Positions 1 to 7,169 of a stretch of 64,000 nt of DNA are shown here, in pieces. Below the pieces are notes generated by a model that saw only the letters and a list, made by a program, of their open reading frames with translations, was not told the DNA's origin and did not search any database. Both the position numbers and the translations under genes were made by a program. The stretch's first letter is position 1. Each line of letters opens with the position of its first letter. Source of the stretch: Bradyrhizobium nanningense (lineage in GTDB: Bacteria; Pseudomonadota; Alphaproteobacteria; Rhizobiales; Xanthobacteraceae); the NCBI RefSeq assembly GCF_004114535.1, contig NZ_LBJC01000020.1, forward strand, positions 1 to 64,000, in the 5' to 3' direction.

Positions 1-128
1 AAATTGACTGCATAGGCTGCTCCTCCGAATCGTGGAGCCTCAAAACGGCACCCACTCCTTGGCACTCTCGTGCCGGTGGAGGAGCCGTCCACAACATCAA
101 TAGCGGAATTTGCCTCGGTCGATATCCT

Positions 129-1736
129 TCAGTTCTTGGGCTGGCCAAAATCGATCACCGGCGGCGGCAGCTCGATATCCGGGATTTCGATCTTGACCTT
201 GTCCAGATCCACCTTGGTCGGGGCGTCCAACAATCCGGTGACGGTGATCGGGAACGCGATGACGACGGCAACCATGATCGCCTGCAGGCCGATCCAGGGC
301 ATTGCGCCCCAATAGATGTCTGAACTCTTGACCTCCTTCGGCGCCACGCCCCGCAGGTAGAACAGGGCAAAGCCGAACGGAGGATGCAGGAAGGAGGTCT
401 GCATGTTGACGCAGAGCATGACGCCGAACCAGATCAGGGCAGCGTCCGCCCCGACGACGGGAGCGAGCAGCTTCTGCGCGATCGGCGCAATCATCGGAAT
501 GATGATGAAAGCGATCTCGAAGAAGTCGAGGAAGAACGCGATGAAGAAGATGAACAGGTTCATGAAGATCAGGAAGCCCCAGACGCCTCCCGGCAGCGAT
601 GTCAGCATGTGCTCCAGCCAGACACCGCCGTTGCAACCGAGAAAGACGATCGAGAAGCAGGTCGATCCGATCAGGATGAACGTCACCATGCAGGTGATGC
701 GCATGGTGGTCTCGTAGCCCTGCTTGACCAGATCGCGGAGATCCGGAATCCGGACCGCCTCGAGGCAAACCCAGGCGACCGCAAGATAGGCGATCGCGAA
801 GGCGATCTTGAACACCAGATTTGGCGTGAAGTAGATGCCGATGATGGTGCCGACACCCGCAGCCGCAACGCCGACGAGCAGCACCCTGTGGCCGGCCGAG
901 CTGAAATCCTTGTGATGGATGACGGCGAGGACGATCGCGCCGACTGCGCCCATCGCACCTGCTTCGGTCGGCGTGGCGAGGCCGAGCATCATTGTGCCGA
1001 GCACCACGAAGATCAGGACGGCGGACGGGACGATGCCCAGAAGACATTTGCGCCAGAGCGCCCAGCCCTTGAGCGTCCTTGCTTCCTTGGGCACCGCCGG
1101 AACGTGGCCCGGCTTGATCACGCTCAGAACAAAGGTGTAGCCCGCAAAGAGCGCGATCTGGAGGATCGACGGCCCCCAGGCACCCAGATACATATCGCCA
1201 ACCGACTTCCCAAGCTGGTCCGCGAGCACGATCAGAACCAGCGAGGGCGGCACAAGCTGGGTAATGGTGCCGGACGCCGCGAGCACGCCGGTGATGTAGC
1301 GCATGTTGTAGCCGTAGCGGATCATCACCGGCATCGAGATCAGCGCCATCGCGATCACCTGCGCCGCCACCGTGCCTGTGATGGCACCGAGGATGAAGCC
1401 GACGATGATCACGGAATAGCCGAGGCCACCGCGAATGGGGCCGAACAACTGCCCCATCGAATCCAGCATGTCCTCTGCGAGGCCGCATCGTTCGAGGATC
1501 GAGCCCATGAACGTGAAGAATGGAATGGCCAGCAGCAATTCGTTCGCCAGAACGCTGCCGTAGATGCGCTCCGGAATCGCCTGGAGGAAGCGGAAGCCGA
1601 AGAAGCCCTCGTGGATCGCCAGAAATCCGAACGAAAGCCCGAGAGCGGCCAAAGTGAAGGCGACCGGATATCCGATCAGCATGGCCAGGACCAGGCCGCC
1701 GAACATCAGCGGCGGCATCATCTCAATCGTGATCAT
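129..1736 (-). CDS. TRAP transporter large permease, DctM family
   Basis: Large membrane subunit of a TRAP transporter, which imports organic acids using an ion gradient together with a periplasmic binding protein. The 535 residues are mostly hydrophobic helices, with a charged loop near residues 205-235. The usual DctM core is about 430 residues, so this belongs to the longer subgroup often labelled mannitol/chloroaromatic transport. The start at 1736 overlaps the end of the small-permease gene by 4 bp, which indicates translational coupling. No DctP-type binding protein gene is in the window; it could lie beyond the left edge. The substrate cannot be told from sequence. Confidence 0.93.
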   Translation of the reverse strand: MITIEMMPPLMFGGLVLAMLIGYPVAFTLAALGLSFGFLAIHEGFFGFRFLQAIPERIYGSVLANELLLAIPFFTFMGSILERCGLAEDMLDSMGQLFGPIRGGLGYSVIIVGFILGAITGTVAAQVIAMALISMPVMIRYGYNMRYITGVLAASGTITQLVPPSLVLIVLADQLGKSVGDMYLGAWGPSILQIALFAGYTFVLSVIKPGHVPAVPKEARTLKGWALWRKCLLGIVPSAVLIFVVLGTMMLGLATPTEAGAMGAVGAIVLAVIHHKDFSSAGHRVLLVGVAAAGVGTIIGIYFTPNLVFKIAFAIAYLAVAWVCLEAVRIPDLRDLVKQGYETTMRITCMVTFILIGSTCFSIVFLGCNGGVWLEHMLTSLPGGVWGFLIFMNLFIFFIAFFLDFFEIAFIIIPMIAPIAQKLLAPVVGADAALIWFGVMLCVNMQTSFLHPPFGFALFYLRGVAPKEVKSSDIYWGAMPWIGLQAIMVAVVIAFPITVTGLLDAPTKVDLDKVKIEIPDIELPPPVIDFGQPKN

Positions 1737-2272
1737 TGGGTCGGGCGCTCGTATTTCGCGTCGATTGTGACTTCACCGCGCAAGGCCGCAGCTCGTTTGA
1801 TGGCTTCGGAGACGCCCTGCAAAGCCACCATGAAGAAGCCTGCCGGCAAGACGAATTTGATTGGCCACCGAACAAGACCACCGGCATTGTTGGACATCTC
1901 GCCGATGATGAACGAGTTGTGGAACATCGCCCATGACAAATAGCTGAGGAGCAGGCACGCCGGGACCAGGAAAACCAAAGTCCCGATCAGGTCCAGCCAC
2001 AACTGGCCGCGCTCAGACAGCATGAGGTAGAGGATTTCCACGCGGACATGCTCATTGCGCTTGAAGGTATAGGATGAGCCGAACATCACGATGACGGCGA
2101 ACATATACCACTGCGTCTCGAGCCAGCTGTTGGAGCTGTAGCTGAAGGCATACCGGATCATCGCATTGACAGCGCTGACCATGCAGGCCGCGAGCACCAG
2201 AATATTGCAGACGTTGCCGACCTTTTCGTTCAGCCAATCGATAGCTGTACTCACCGCCAACAATGGGCGCAT
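1733..2272 (-). CDS. TRAP transporter small permease, DctQ family
   Basis: Small membrane subunit of the TRAP transporter; it pairs with DctM in the inner membrane. It has 179 residues with about four hydrophobic segments. The segment around residues 45-62, with the motif SNSWLETQWY, is typical of DctQ proteins. It is the first gene of the pair and overlaps dctM by 4 bp. The promoter should lie in the gap to its right; I could not identify it. Confidence 0.9.
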   Translation of the reverse strand: MRPLLAVSTAIDWLNEKVGNVCNILVLAACMVSAVNAMIRYAFSYSSNSWLETQWYMFAVIVMFGSSYTFKRNEHVRVEILYLMLSERGQLWLDLIGTLVFLVPACLLLSYLSWAMFHNSFIIGEMSNNAGGLVRWPIKFVLPAGFFMVALQGVSEAIKRAAALRGEVTIDAKYERPTQ

Positions 2273-2619
2273 CGATGCCTTTTCCCCGCTCGCTGAGTGC
2301 TACCTCCAAGCAGGGAGGATCATGGCGACGCAATAGCCACCGTCCACGCCCATACGGGAGTTAGGTACCCCTCCTGATGCTTCCGCCCGTTCTTGTTGTC
2401 GGTTTTTGGCAAGCCATGGTCCGGTCTTGCCCGCCGCGTGAAGCAAGGCCACCTTTACCGTCGGCCAATTCCGGGTCAACAGGAAAATGGACAGTTTGCC
2501 GCAGCAGCGTCTAAGTTAGCGTCGCTGTGCTTAATTGGGTTGACCTTCGGGGCTTACCGGCAACGCGACCGCCGGAGGACAACCTCCAGTGAGATGTCAC
2601 TGCTTCAGAGGGGGATTTC
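2273..2619. other. intergenic stretch right of the TRAP operon
   Basis: No convincing gene is seen here. It must carry the TRAP promoter on the minus strand. Positions 2554-2588 hold a motif starting TTACCGGCAA and containing the small hairpin GGAGGACAACCTCC; a related motif lies at 3573-3606. Confidence 0.5.
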
Positions 2620-2793
2620 GTGATCGGCGCATTCCTGGTCGTCTTGTCAATCGCCCTCCTATGGGTCTTCCTGCCTCGCAACGGGCAGTCACATCGGTGG
2701 ATGGAGCTGCCGTTCTTTGAGACAGGAGTTCCTCTGGTGATCATCATGTCCTTCTCAGCTGGTCTGACGATGGTGATCGACCGCATCTTCTGA
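2620..2793 (+). CDS. small hypothetical membrane protein (57 aa)
   Basis: A 57-residue protein starting with GTG, preceded by GAGGGGG at five-base spacing, a good ribosome binding site. Residues 2-16 (IGAFLVVLSIALLWV) and 37-53 form two hydrophobic segments separated by a polar hairpin with NGQSHRW. It therefore looks like a two-pass inner-membrane protein. I do not recognise a named family. It stands alone between the TRAP operon and a convergent hypothetical gene. Coding-like third-base preference and the clear binding site argue that it is real. Confidence 0.55.
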   Translation: MIGAFLVVLSIALLWVFLPRNGQSHRWMELPFFETGVPLVIIMSFSAGLTMVIDRIF

Positions 2794-2816
2794 CCTGTGT
2801 AGATTGTCGAGGACGC

Positions 2817-3053
2817 CTAACCCTCGACATCGTACTGCTTGCAGAGGTGATCGCCGATCTGGACGAGCATTGCGACGCATTCAGGGTATCCCGGCCGATC
2901 CGAGGTTACCCGATCGGCGCTGGCTCGAAACTCCCAGGAACTACCGTCGCGGAGGACGGAAATGATCATGCCCTCGGGGCAGTCGGCGTGAACTTTCAAT
3001 TCGGCCTTCGCCATAGCGATCAGCTCGCTTTCAGATTTTACGGGCTTGCTCAT
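2817..3053 (-). CDS. hypothetical protein (78 aa)
   Basis: Small soluble protein beginning MSKPVKSESELIAMAKAE. An upstream ATG at 3098 is in frame, but 3053 is preferred because AAAGGG lies upstream of it and the extra 15 residues look non-coding. The body contains CPEGMIISVLRDGSSWEF and ends in a Cys-containing helix, a type I associate with rhizobial hypotheticals. No function can be given. It is followed at a 20 bp gap, on the same strand, by the product of 3073-3282 upstream, so the two may be co-transcribed. Confidence 0.65.
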   Translation of the reverse strand: MSKPVKSESELIAMAKAELKVHADCPEGMIISVLRDGSSWEFRASADRVTSDRPGYPECVAMLVQIGDHLCKQYDVEG

Positions 3054-3072
3054 TTCGTTGCCCTTTGATCCC

Positions 3073-3282
3073 CTAGCGAACAACGCCAGCCGCGTCATCG
3101 TCGCTAGGCATCACCCAATCGAGGGCGAGCAAGCAAGCTTCCAGCAGGGCGAAAGCAACGAGGCCGCCGATTAGACCGAAAAATACGATCGAAAAGGTCC
3201 CGAGCAAAAGCGCACAGAAGACATCTGCAAGCACCTTAGACACGCGATCTGATTGGGTCTGCTTGGCTGTGAAGTACGGCAT
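3073..3282 (-). CDS. small hypothetical membrane protein (69 aa)
   Basis: The protein starts MPYFTAKQTQSDR. The in-frame ATG at 3288 abuts a GGAGG directly, whereas the ATG at 3282 has the normal six-base spacing, so 3282 is chosen. Residues about 22-55 are strongly hydrophobic (LLLGTFSIVFFGLIGGLV and a following segment), giving one long or two short membrane passes. The tail is acidic (PSDDDAAG). No family is recognised. It lies 19 bp upstream of the 2817-3053 gene on the same strand. Confidence 0.55.
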   Translation of the reverse strand: MPYFTAKQTQSDRVSKVLADVFCALLLGTFSIVFFGLIGGLVAFALLEACLLALDWVMPSDDDAAGVVR

Positions 3283-3288
3283 CTTCAT

Positions 3289-3629
3289 CCTCCGGAGTTT
3301 GGCGCCAACTTAGCCACACCAGCGCGCGGCCGTCTATGCCGAAGGGACGGCTTAGCGGTCCAGCTAATGAATTGATGGGAACGTCCGCAACGGGTCAAAA
3401 TGCGAAGAACTCAGGCTGAGCACATCAAGCCCGCTACGGTCCACTGAGCCGACCTCATGAGTGTGCAGTCACCTCGCGAGCTGATCGGCGAGGTCGTCGA
3501 GGTTTCTCGTACCGAAGCGACCGCCACTTGCTCTTTGCCCCGGTAAATGGGGTAGGAGCTATTTACCGGAGTTTACCGGCAAGCCAGCCCCCCGGAGTAG
3601 CCTCCGCCACTCGAACGCATAGGCGATGA
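3289..3629. other. intergenic stretch with inverted repeat
   Basis: No gene is seen. A perfect 9-bp inverted repeat (CCGGTAAAT / ATTTACCGG, 3540-3569, 12-base loop) is followed at 3573-3606 by a motif starting TTACCGGCAA that resembles the one at 2554-2588. It could be an operator or the base of a small RNA. No promoter could be assigned. Confidence 0.4.
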
Positions 3630-3833
3630 TTATAGGCCGAGCCGTTGGAGGTCCGTCTCGCTCAGCGCCGCGTCCGCGAGCCGCAATCCCCTTCTGCCAC
3701 GTCCGCCGCCGCGTCGCCGCACCGCTGCCGCGCGCTCTTGGGCATAGGCTCCACGGAACAGCGCGAGAAATCGCACCCGATCAGGTCGCGAAAGCGCCCG
3801 CCAAGCCCGCCACGCCCGTTCTAACTCGCTCAT
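3630..3833 (-). CDS. small basic hypothetical protein (67 aa)
   Basis: The protein begins MSELERAWRAWRALSRPDRV and has a run of arginine and glycine (RRRGGGRGRRG) near residues 38-48, then ends SETDLQRLGL. It is very basic and could bind nucleic acid, but this is only composition. The longer in-frame extension to 4013 is rejected because it reads as low-complexity non-coding sequence. An overlapping plus-strand frame (3626-3988) is less protein-like. No neighbours suggest a role. Confidence 0.4.
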   Translation of the reverse strand: MSELERAWRAWRALSRPDRVRFLALFRGAYAQERAAAVRRRGGGRGRRGLRLADAALSETDLQRLGL

Positions 3834-4030
3834 CGCACTATCCTGTTGAATTCGCGATATTACCGGATGCAGCAAAATCGGAAAAGTTCGGGGCCAAATA
3901 CGCCAAACGGGGGCCGTCGCGCGTCCCGGCATTTGATTTTGCGATCTCGGTAGGACCCACCAAAAGCCCGCGCAAAAAGGATTGCTAGGCCGCCTTAGTC
4001 GCGACGTCGCCAAACGGCGCGAACAGAAGA

Positions 4031-4345
4031 TCAGAAGTCTTTCTTCAAACGGCTCTCCGGAAGATCTAGCCGATTATATTGCCTGATTAGCTCGTTCAAT
4101 TCGAACTGGCATCGTTCCGGAAAGATTGGCGAAGTGGTTTGATTGACGGCCTTCTCCCAGATTGCGTTGACATCTAGCTCTGCTTCTTCGGATACGGCAG
4201 CCGAGCAGCCAGTGCATGGAGGCGGTGGAGGTTGTCGGCATGCCAAACGATCATCGTTCGACTGCGCTGCTGCGCTAGCCGCAAGTGACAGGGTGAAAAT
4301 CAGCCCTATTGCGGCGCGAAAGATAAAACGTGTCGCAGGCAGCAT
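4031..4345 (-). CDS. secreted hypothetical protein (104 aa)
   Basis: The N-terminus is a clear Sec signal peptide: basic start, hydrophobic core IGLIFTLSLAASAAA, and a likely cut after AAAQ near residue 28. The mature part is about 76 residues with a proline/cysteine cluster (CRQPPPPPCTGC) and a C-terminal helix rich in Asn, Glu and Arg. It is probably periplasmic. Three cysteines within about 12 residues could form a disulfide or bind metal. I recognise no family. Confidence 0.6.
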   Translation of the reverse strand: MLPATRFIFRAAIGLIFTLSLAASAAAQSNDDRLACRQPPPPPCTGCSAAVSEEAELDVNAIWEKAVNQTTSPIFPERCQFELNELIRQYNRLDLPESRLKKDF

Positions 4346-4505
4346 GTTCGCTTTTCGTTAAGCCATCATCCTAAACCCGGAATGTATCGCTACATTTGCG
4401 GATGGTTATCCGGGGAAATGCGGTGGCTTGTTGGTCCTGCGCGGAACCGTCCTCGAAATGATGACGCGGGCAGAATAGTTCTCGGTGATCTTCCGGGATT
4501 GAAAG

Positions 4506-4787
4506 GTGAACAGGATCAGCCGCTATCAGCGCCTTGTTGTCCTGACTTGTGTGATCTCTCCGCTGCTCGCAGTCATTTTGCTTGCACTGCTAAGACGTGG
4601 AGACGATCCGTCGTACATGGAAGGACACGATGGCAAGGCGAGGAAGTGCCCGTTCTGCGCCGAGAATATCAGGCCCGAAGCCATCGTCTGCAAGCACTGT
4701 GGACGTGACGTGCCGCCGGTCGAAGTCTCGACTTCAAATGCAGAACCTGAGATCAATCGGCCGCGATCGTCGCCAACTGTCCGTTGA
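4506..4787 (+). CDS. membrane-anchored zinc-ribbon protein
   Basis: A 93-residue protein starting with GTG. Residues 10-28 (LVVLTCVISPLLAVILLAL) form one membrane segment. A classic short zinc ribbon follows: CPFCAENIRPEAIVCKHCG, two CxxC pairs at about residues 48-66. Such proteins hold a small zinc-binding module beside the membrane; the role is unknown. The tail is polar and probably disordered. It is on the plus strand, with no co-oriented neighbour close enough for an operon. Confidence 0.7.
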   Translation: MNRISRYQRLVVLTCVISPLLAVILLALLRRGDDPSYMEGHDGKARKCPFCAENIRPEAIVCKHCGRDVPPVEVSTSNAEPEINRPRSSPTVR

Positions 4788-4894
4788 GTAGCGATCAACG
4801 GCTGGTTCTGTTCGTTGCGGCCTTCTTCGGGGGGCGCGGCGCACCATTGAGCACAACGCCGCACTAGCCGAATATATTGGCTAGCGGGCGCTGC

Positions 4895-5074
4895 TTAGAC
4901 GCTGGGCCCCTCAAATCCCCAGCCGCAATAATCTTGGGCAAACTCAGGCGTGAAATTCAATGTTCCCTGTTGGAACACCGCAATCCCACGGAGAAGTATA
5001 TAGCCTGCTGCCAGCGTCACCCGGGCGATTGTGCCAAGGCCGACTTCGCCGCGTGGACGGGCATTGAGATACAT
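4895..5074 (-). CDS. possible small protein (59 aa)
   Basis: Reads MYLNARPRGEVGLGTIARVT followed by a hydrophobic stretch and FQQGTLNFTPEFAQDYCGWG. The composition is protein-like but there is no strong ribosome binding site, and I cannot name a family. It may instead be the remains of a longer gene in this decaying stretch. The rest of the 4788-5097 gap shows nothing. Confidence 0.3.
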   Translation of the reverse strand: MYLNARPRGEVGLGTIARVTLAAGYILLRGIAVFQQGTLNFTPEFAQDYCGWGFEGPSV

Positions 5075-5097
5075 CAATCGTCGCGGGGGCGGTTTGG

Positions 5098-5286
5098 ATG
5101 CATGCTCTCAGCGCGATGATCGAGACCGACGCAGATAGATTTCGCGAACAAGCTCAGGAGTGCCGTCAACTGGCCGCTAAGGCTATCCATGAGGTTGACA
5201 AACAGGCTTGGCTTCGGCTTGCCGCTGATTGGATCAAGCTCGCGCAAGAAGTTGAGGAAAGACGGAGCGGAGGGTCTTCCGCCTGA
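5098..5286 (+). CDS. small helical hypothetical protein (62 aa)
   Basis: The core ETDADRFREQAQECRQLAAK and the following DKQAWLRLAADWIKLAQEVE are amphipathic helices. From memory this matches a common Bradyrhizobium family of about 60-residue proteins of unknown function. ATG 5098 has GGGGGCGG upstream; ATG 5116 (starting MIETD) is an alternative that fits the family start better. It runs opposite to, and would overlap, the spurious extension of the frameshifted gene at 5294-5556, which supports that gene really ending near 5294. Confidence 0.65.
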   Translation: MHALSAMIETDADRFREQAQECRQLAAKAIHEVDKQAWLRLAADWIKLAQEVEERRSGGSSA

Positions 5287-5293
5287 CACGCCT

Positions 5294-5556
5294 TCACCTG
5301 CTTCCGTCGCGGTGCTGCAACGGCTTGTGATGGCGGTTGAACGCACGCACACAGCGATGCGCGCGAACATGGTGGGGCCGCTGAGACTGACCACGAGCAA
5401 TAGCGCCTCGATCGCGGCCAGCCATTCCGGCGCATCATGCTCCTGCTTCCGCAACTTGGTGATGAAGGTGGCGGCATCGTGCAGCGTGCTCAGTGTTCGG
5501 CCATCGGACGACAGGATCGGATCGTCGAATTCGCGCCGCCAGCCGCGATCGGTCAT
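5294..5556 (-). pseudogene. frameshifted FDDPI-type hypothetical protein
   Basis: The N-terminal 66 residues (MTDRGWRREFDDPILSSDGR, then HDAPEWLAAIEALLLVVS and GPTMFARIAV) match a small Bradyrhizobium hypothetical family that, as I recall it, continues with an MRALNRH-like end. Here the open frame instead runs on into arginine/serine-rich non-family sequence to 5074. One base is missing near 5348-5352. Restoring it gives RAFNRHHKPLQHRDGSR and a stop at 5294. It starts one base after the stop of 5558-5731, so the two were coupled. It is either a genuine frameshift or a sequencing error. Confidence 0.6.
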
Positions 5557-5557
5557 C

Positions 5558-5731
5558 TTAGGGATCGCGCTTATGAGTGATCTCGCGTGCCGCCAAGCTC
5601 AACTCAAGCTCGGTCAGCCGCTCGATCAACCGCTCGACGATCTCCTCACAGTCAGATGGCGTTAGTGAACTCACACCTCGCCGGGCCAATTCGTTGGCGA
5701 GGATCGAGGTCATGATGGCTTTGACGGTCAA
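5558..5731 (-). CDS. small hypothetical protein (57 aa)
   Basis: TTG start at 5731 behind GGAGAGG at good spacing; an ATG at 5713 is the alternative. The product contains MTSILANELARRG and the acidic/leucine-rich helix SDCEEIVERLIERLTELELS. It resembles small helical proteins encoded just before FDDPI-type proteins in Bradyrhizobium. The stop TAA is separated by a single base from the ATG of the frameshifted gene downstream, so the pair is a tight operon. Function is unknown. Confidence 0.5.
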   Translation of the reverse strand: MTVKAIMTSILANELARRGVSSLTPSDCEEIVERLIERLTELELSLAAREITHKRDP

Positions 5732-5866
5732 TTCCGCCTCTCCGGCTAGAAATTCGATCGTGATCGAAATGCAATCGAAGCGGGTAGTAGACGCCAAACG
5801 GCAACCACGGGCAACAGCGTGCACCGCGCATCGGTATAACTACGGAGAGGCCGCCCGTTCGGCGTC

Positions 5867-6028
5867 TTAATCCCGAATAGGTGTCGTGGAGACACGCTGG
5901 CAGGGAGCGCATTTGTAGACGCGCACGCCCGGCCGATCTGCGATTGCGGACAGTTGCCCTACCGGCATCATGTCGCGCTCGCACCTCTCGCAGGCGGGAC
6001 CTCGCTTGGTATCGGTTTTGGTCAGCAT
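5867..6028 (-). CDS. small zinc-ribbon protein (53 aa)
   Basis: The protein reads MLTKTDTKRGPACERCERDM and later RVYKCAPCQRVS. Two CxxC pairs, about 24 residues apart, form a typical zinc ribbon of a kind I recall as common in Bradyrhizobium small proteins. Its ATG immediately follows the TAG of the GrlR-like gene (stop at 6029-6031), so the two are translationally linked. The function is unknown, but a nucleic-acid or protein-interaction role is usual for such ribbons. Confidence 0.6.
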   Translation of the reverse strand: MLTKTDTKRGPACERCERDMMPVGQLSAIADRPGVRVYKCAPCQRVSTTPIRD

Positions 6029-6433
6029 CTAGCGGGAGCGTTTTGGTAGTTTCGGGAGTTTCGCCGGGTCGAACCGTGGTCTCGGCTTGGTCGCTTCTGG
6101 CGCGGGCGTCTGTTGTTCGCTCAGAATAAGCGTTCCCTCAAGCACCACTCCCGGCACCTGATCCGCCGTGCCAACGTAACGAGCTATCTTGCCGGGGCAC
6201 GTTCCCTCAAGCCGAAGCGTAAGGTCATCTGCGCCGAACACCGTGGCATGTCCTTCGGTGTGCCTCTTGATCGTGATGATCGCGGTGAAGCGGTCACCGT
6301 CGGTCTGGCAAGAGCCGCTGTATGTCATGATGCTATCATGACCCCAGATTTGCCCGTCCGCGACGTGGGCGATCCCGGTTCCGCTGCCCAGCGGGGTCCT
6401 AAACCACGCGCTGTATGTGCCGTCCTTCAACAT
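6029..6433 (-). CDS. GrlR-like regulatory protein
   Basis: The core MLKDGTYSAWFRTPLGSGTG, then IWGHDSIMTYSGSCQTDGDR and a final GVVLEGTLILSEQ, matches the small beta-barrel family named after GrlR, the type III secretion regulator of enteric pathogens. In rhizobia the family is common, with no proven role. ATG 6433 (MLKDG) is preferred over 6484 because the extension is not conserved in character. Length is 134 residues, with a basic proline-rich tail (DPAKLPKLPKRSR). It is directly followed by the zinc-ribbon gene. Confidence 0.65.
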   Translation of the reverse strand: MLKDGTYSAWFRTPLGSGTGIAHVADGQIWGHDSIMTYSGSCQTDGDRFTAIITIKRHTEGHATVFGADDLTLRLEGTCPGKIARYVGTADQVPGVVLEGTLILSEQQTPAPEATKPRPRFDPAKLPKLPKRSR

Positions 6434-6536
6434 GGGAGCGATCGTCCTGTTGCATCCGCAAGTTGAGGGTCGGACGAGCAGCACTAAGACTTGGTAAAAT
6501 CCTGCATCCGGACGATCCCGGTGCAGGACGAATGGG

Positions 6537-6962
6537 TTAGGCCGGGTCCTTGGGGCTGAGCGGAGGCGTGCCGTTGTTCAGGAGTTGGGAAACGGCGGTG
6601 ACCAGTTGGGCGGAGGCAAATGGCTTCTGCAAAAGAATGCTGTTTGGCACGCCTTGGGAGGGCCACTCGTGACCGGCACCGGCGGTTATGTAAAGAATGG
6701 GAAATGCCGGATCGATTTCTCGGGCTTGCCTAGCGGTCACCCAACCCGTCATTCTGCCCCTCAAGTTGATGTCCAGAACGAGCGCGCAATACTTGGCTGC
6801 GCGGCCCTTAAGCAGGGTGATCGCTTCCTCACCGGAGGCCGCGATGGCGGGCTCAAAGCCCCCATCGGCCAGGGCATCTTCGACAATGCGCTGTATGTCG
6901 GCGTCGTCCTCGACAACCAAGATTACCGGTTTCTCCGCCAAGGCGCTCCCCCGCTCCGGCAT
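6537..6962 (-). CDS. single-domain response regulator
   Basis: A CheY-like receiver domain of about 120 residues with no output domain. Acidic pair VEDDADIQ is near residue 17, the phospho-acceptor Asp is in VLDINLRG, the conserved Thr/Ser is in YITAGAG, and the Lys is in LLQKPFAS. It probably acts as a phosphate shuttle or a partner of a hybrid kinase. No kinase gene is adjacent. The start MPERG at 6962 is chosen over 6989. Confidence 0.8.
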   Translation of the reverse strand: MPERGSALAEKPVILVVEDDADIQRIVEDALADGGFEPAIAASGEEAITLLKGRAAKYCALVLDINLRGRMTGWVTARQAREIDPAFPILYITAGAGHEWPSQGVPNSILLQKPFASAQLVTAVSQLLNNGTPPLSPKDPA

Positions 6963-7004
6963 AACCCGTGAATACGCCCAGCGATTCACAAAGTTCCCGA
7001 AAAA

Positions 7005-7169
7005 TCACCAAAGGTGCCATGCATATCTTGGCCGGGCAGTCGTCGAGCCAGTCGTATAGTCCGGAAACACGCCCAGCATCGGAGCCAGGTTGCCGACGTA
7101 GCGATTGACTACGCGGAATAGAGCGCGGATCGCCTCTTGGTTCGTGGTGACCGAATACAGATTGCACAT
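7005..7169 (-). pseudogene. 5' fragment of an SRAP (YedK/HMCES-type) gene
   Basis: The ATG at 7169 opens with MCNLYSVTTNQEAIRALFRV followed by NRYVGNLAPMLGVFPDY. That is the start of the SOS-response-associated peptidase family, including its catalytic Cys2, which forms covalent crosslinks with abasic sites in single-stranded DNA. After FPDY the family sequence stops, and about 16 unrelated residues lead to a stop at 7005. A complete family member has roughly 200-260 residues, so about three quarters are missing. It is a remnant, overlapping the tail of the broken GIY-YIG gene. Confidence 0.6.

Noticed and set aside
1..128. Small hairpin near 61-74 left of the TRAP operon as a terminator
   Set aside because: The stem is only five base pairs and lacks a T run; the sequence is too close to the window edge to judge.
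97..1943. Long open frames antisense to and in alternate frames of the TRAP genes (for example 384-1943 plus, 97-1488 minus)
   Set aside because: Composition is Arg/His/Asp-rich shadow sequence typical of high-GC antisense frames; the hydrophobic TRAP proteins explain the region fully.
3626..3988. Plus-strand frame overlapping the small basic gene at 3630-3833
   Set aside because: Its composition is proline/arginine noise and it has no ribosome binding site; the minus-strand MSELERAW frame is more protein-like.
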